A stretch of DNA of 6,241 nt, taken from assembly GCA_003492055.1 (NCBI GenBank), contig DMZE01000204.1:1-6241 (forward strand), given 5' to 3'. The position numbers and the translations under genes were made by a program. Below the pieces are notes generated by a model. It saw only the letters and a program-made list of their open reading frames with translations. It made no database searches and was not told the DNA's origin. This document shows positions 5,853 through 6,241 of the stretch, one piece after another (position 1 is the first letter of the stretch; every line of letters begins with the position of its first letter). This DNA comes from Cellvibrionales bacterium. Its GTDB lineage: Bacteria > Pseudomonadota > Gammaproteobacteria > Pseudomonadales > UBA7434.

Positions 5853-5884
5853 AGTATATTATTGACTCTGTAGAGGTTCTTAAC

Positions 5885-6241
5885 ATGGCATTACCTAAGT
5901 TGGGCAATTTAGCGCCCGCATTTACACTGCACAATCAGGATGATGTTAAAGTCAGCTTAAAAGACTTTAAAGGCAAGAAGAATGTTGTCGTTTATTTTTA
6001 TCCTAAAGCCAGTACGCCAGGCTGTACGGTTCAGGCCTGTGGTATTCGTGATAGCGAGAAAGAGCTCGCTGCATTAGATACAGTTGTACTCGGCATTAGC
6101 CCTGACCCCGTTAAGCGTTTACAAAATTTTATTGTAAAGCAGTCACTCAATTTTGATCTGCTCTCGGATGAAGGGCATGTGATTGCCGATAAATACGGTG
6201 CTTGGGGGCCTAAGAAATTTATGGGCCGTGAGTATGATGGT
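5885..6241 (+). CDS. bcp: Thioredoxin-dependent peroxiredoxin, Bcp/PrxQ type (3' end outside window)
   Basis: The first 119 codons of a peroxiredoxin run to the right edge without a stop. The complete family member is about 155 residues, so roughly 35 are missing. Bcp/PrxQ enzymes reduce hydrogen peroxide and organic hydroperoxides using thioredoxin. The fold begins GNLAPAFTL (7-15). The active site is YPKASTPGCTVQAC (39-52), with Pro40, Thr44, the peroxidatic Cys47 and a second cysteine five residues on, Cys52. E. coli Bcp has the same pair, Cys45 and Cys50, which marks the atypical two-cysteine subtype. LGISPDPVKRLQNF (69-82) and FDLLSDEGHVIADKYGAW (90-107) are also typical. The ATG at 5885 is preceded by a good AGAGGT ribosome site at 5872-5877. 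With only 32 bases between it and rmuC it may be co-transcribed, although a separate stress-induced promoter inside rmuC cannot be excluded. Confidence 0.95.
   Translation, partial: MALPKLGNLAPAFTLHNQDDVKVSLKDFKGKKNVVVYFYPKASTPGCTVQACGIRDSEKELAALDTVVLGISPDPVKRLQNFIVKQSLNFDLLSDEGHVIADKYGAWGPKKFMGREYDG

Overview
The window looks like chromosomal DNA of a gammaproteobacterium. The MoaC, MoaD and RmuC proteins read closely like the Escherichia coli ones, and the DUF3187 outer-membrane-type protein is a family I associate with marine Gammaproteobacteria. The AT-leaning base use would suit a marine lineage such as the Cellvibrionales or Alteromonadales, but that is inference. I see no mobile element, tRNA, rRNA, CRISPR array or phage gene, and all genes look intact apart from the two cut by the window edges.

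Layout. (1) Positions 1-614, minus strand: the N-terminal part of a secreted DUF3187-type protein, cut by the left edge. (2) 615-799: a divergent intergenic region with a plausible minus-strand promoter that overlaps a perfect TGCATGCA palindrome. (3) 800-2091, plus strand: a tight moaC-moaD-moaE block for molybdenum cofactor synthesis; moaA, moaB/mogA and moeA/moeB are not in view. (4) 2092-2367: a 276-base gap with a few AT-rich hairpins but no gene or convincing terminator. (5) 2368-6241, plus strand: five closely spaced genes (gaps of 46, 42, 31 and 32 bases) encoding a flavin reductase-like FMN-binding protein, a zinc-ribbon NUDIX hydrolase (TTG start), a ZIP-family metal transporter with histidine-rich loops, the RmuC recombination protein, and a Bcp/PrxQ peroxiredoxin cut by the right edge.

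How the genes work together. MoaC makes cyclic pyranopterin monophosphate from the MoaA product, and MoaD plus MoaE (molybdopterin synthase) convert it to molybdopterin. The downstream five genes could be co-transcribed. They share a loose theme of redox and nucleotide housekeeping (flavin, nucleotide-diphosphate hydrolysis, divalent metal, DNA maintenance, peroxide removal), but no pathway joins them and they may simply be neighbours. I found no convincing undescribed system. The items most worth a second look are the non-canonical metal-site motif of the ZIP transporter, the lengthened loop in MoaE, and the uncharacterised DUF3187 gene with its promoter palindrome.
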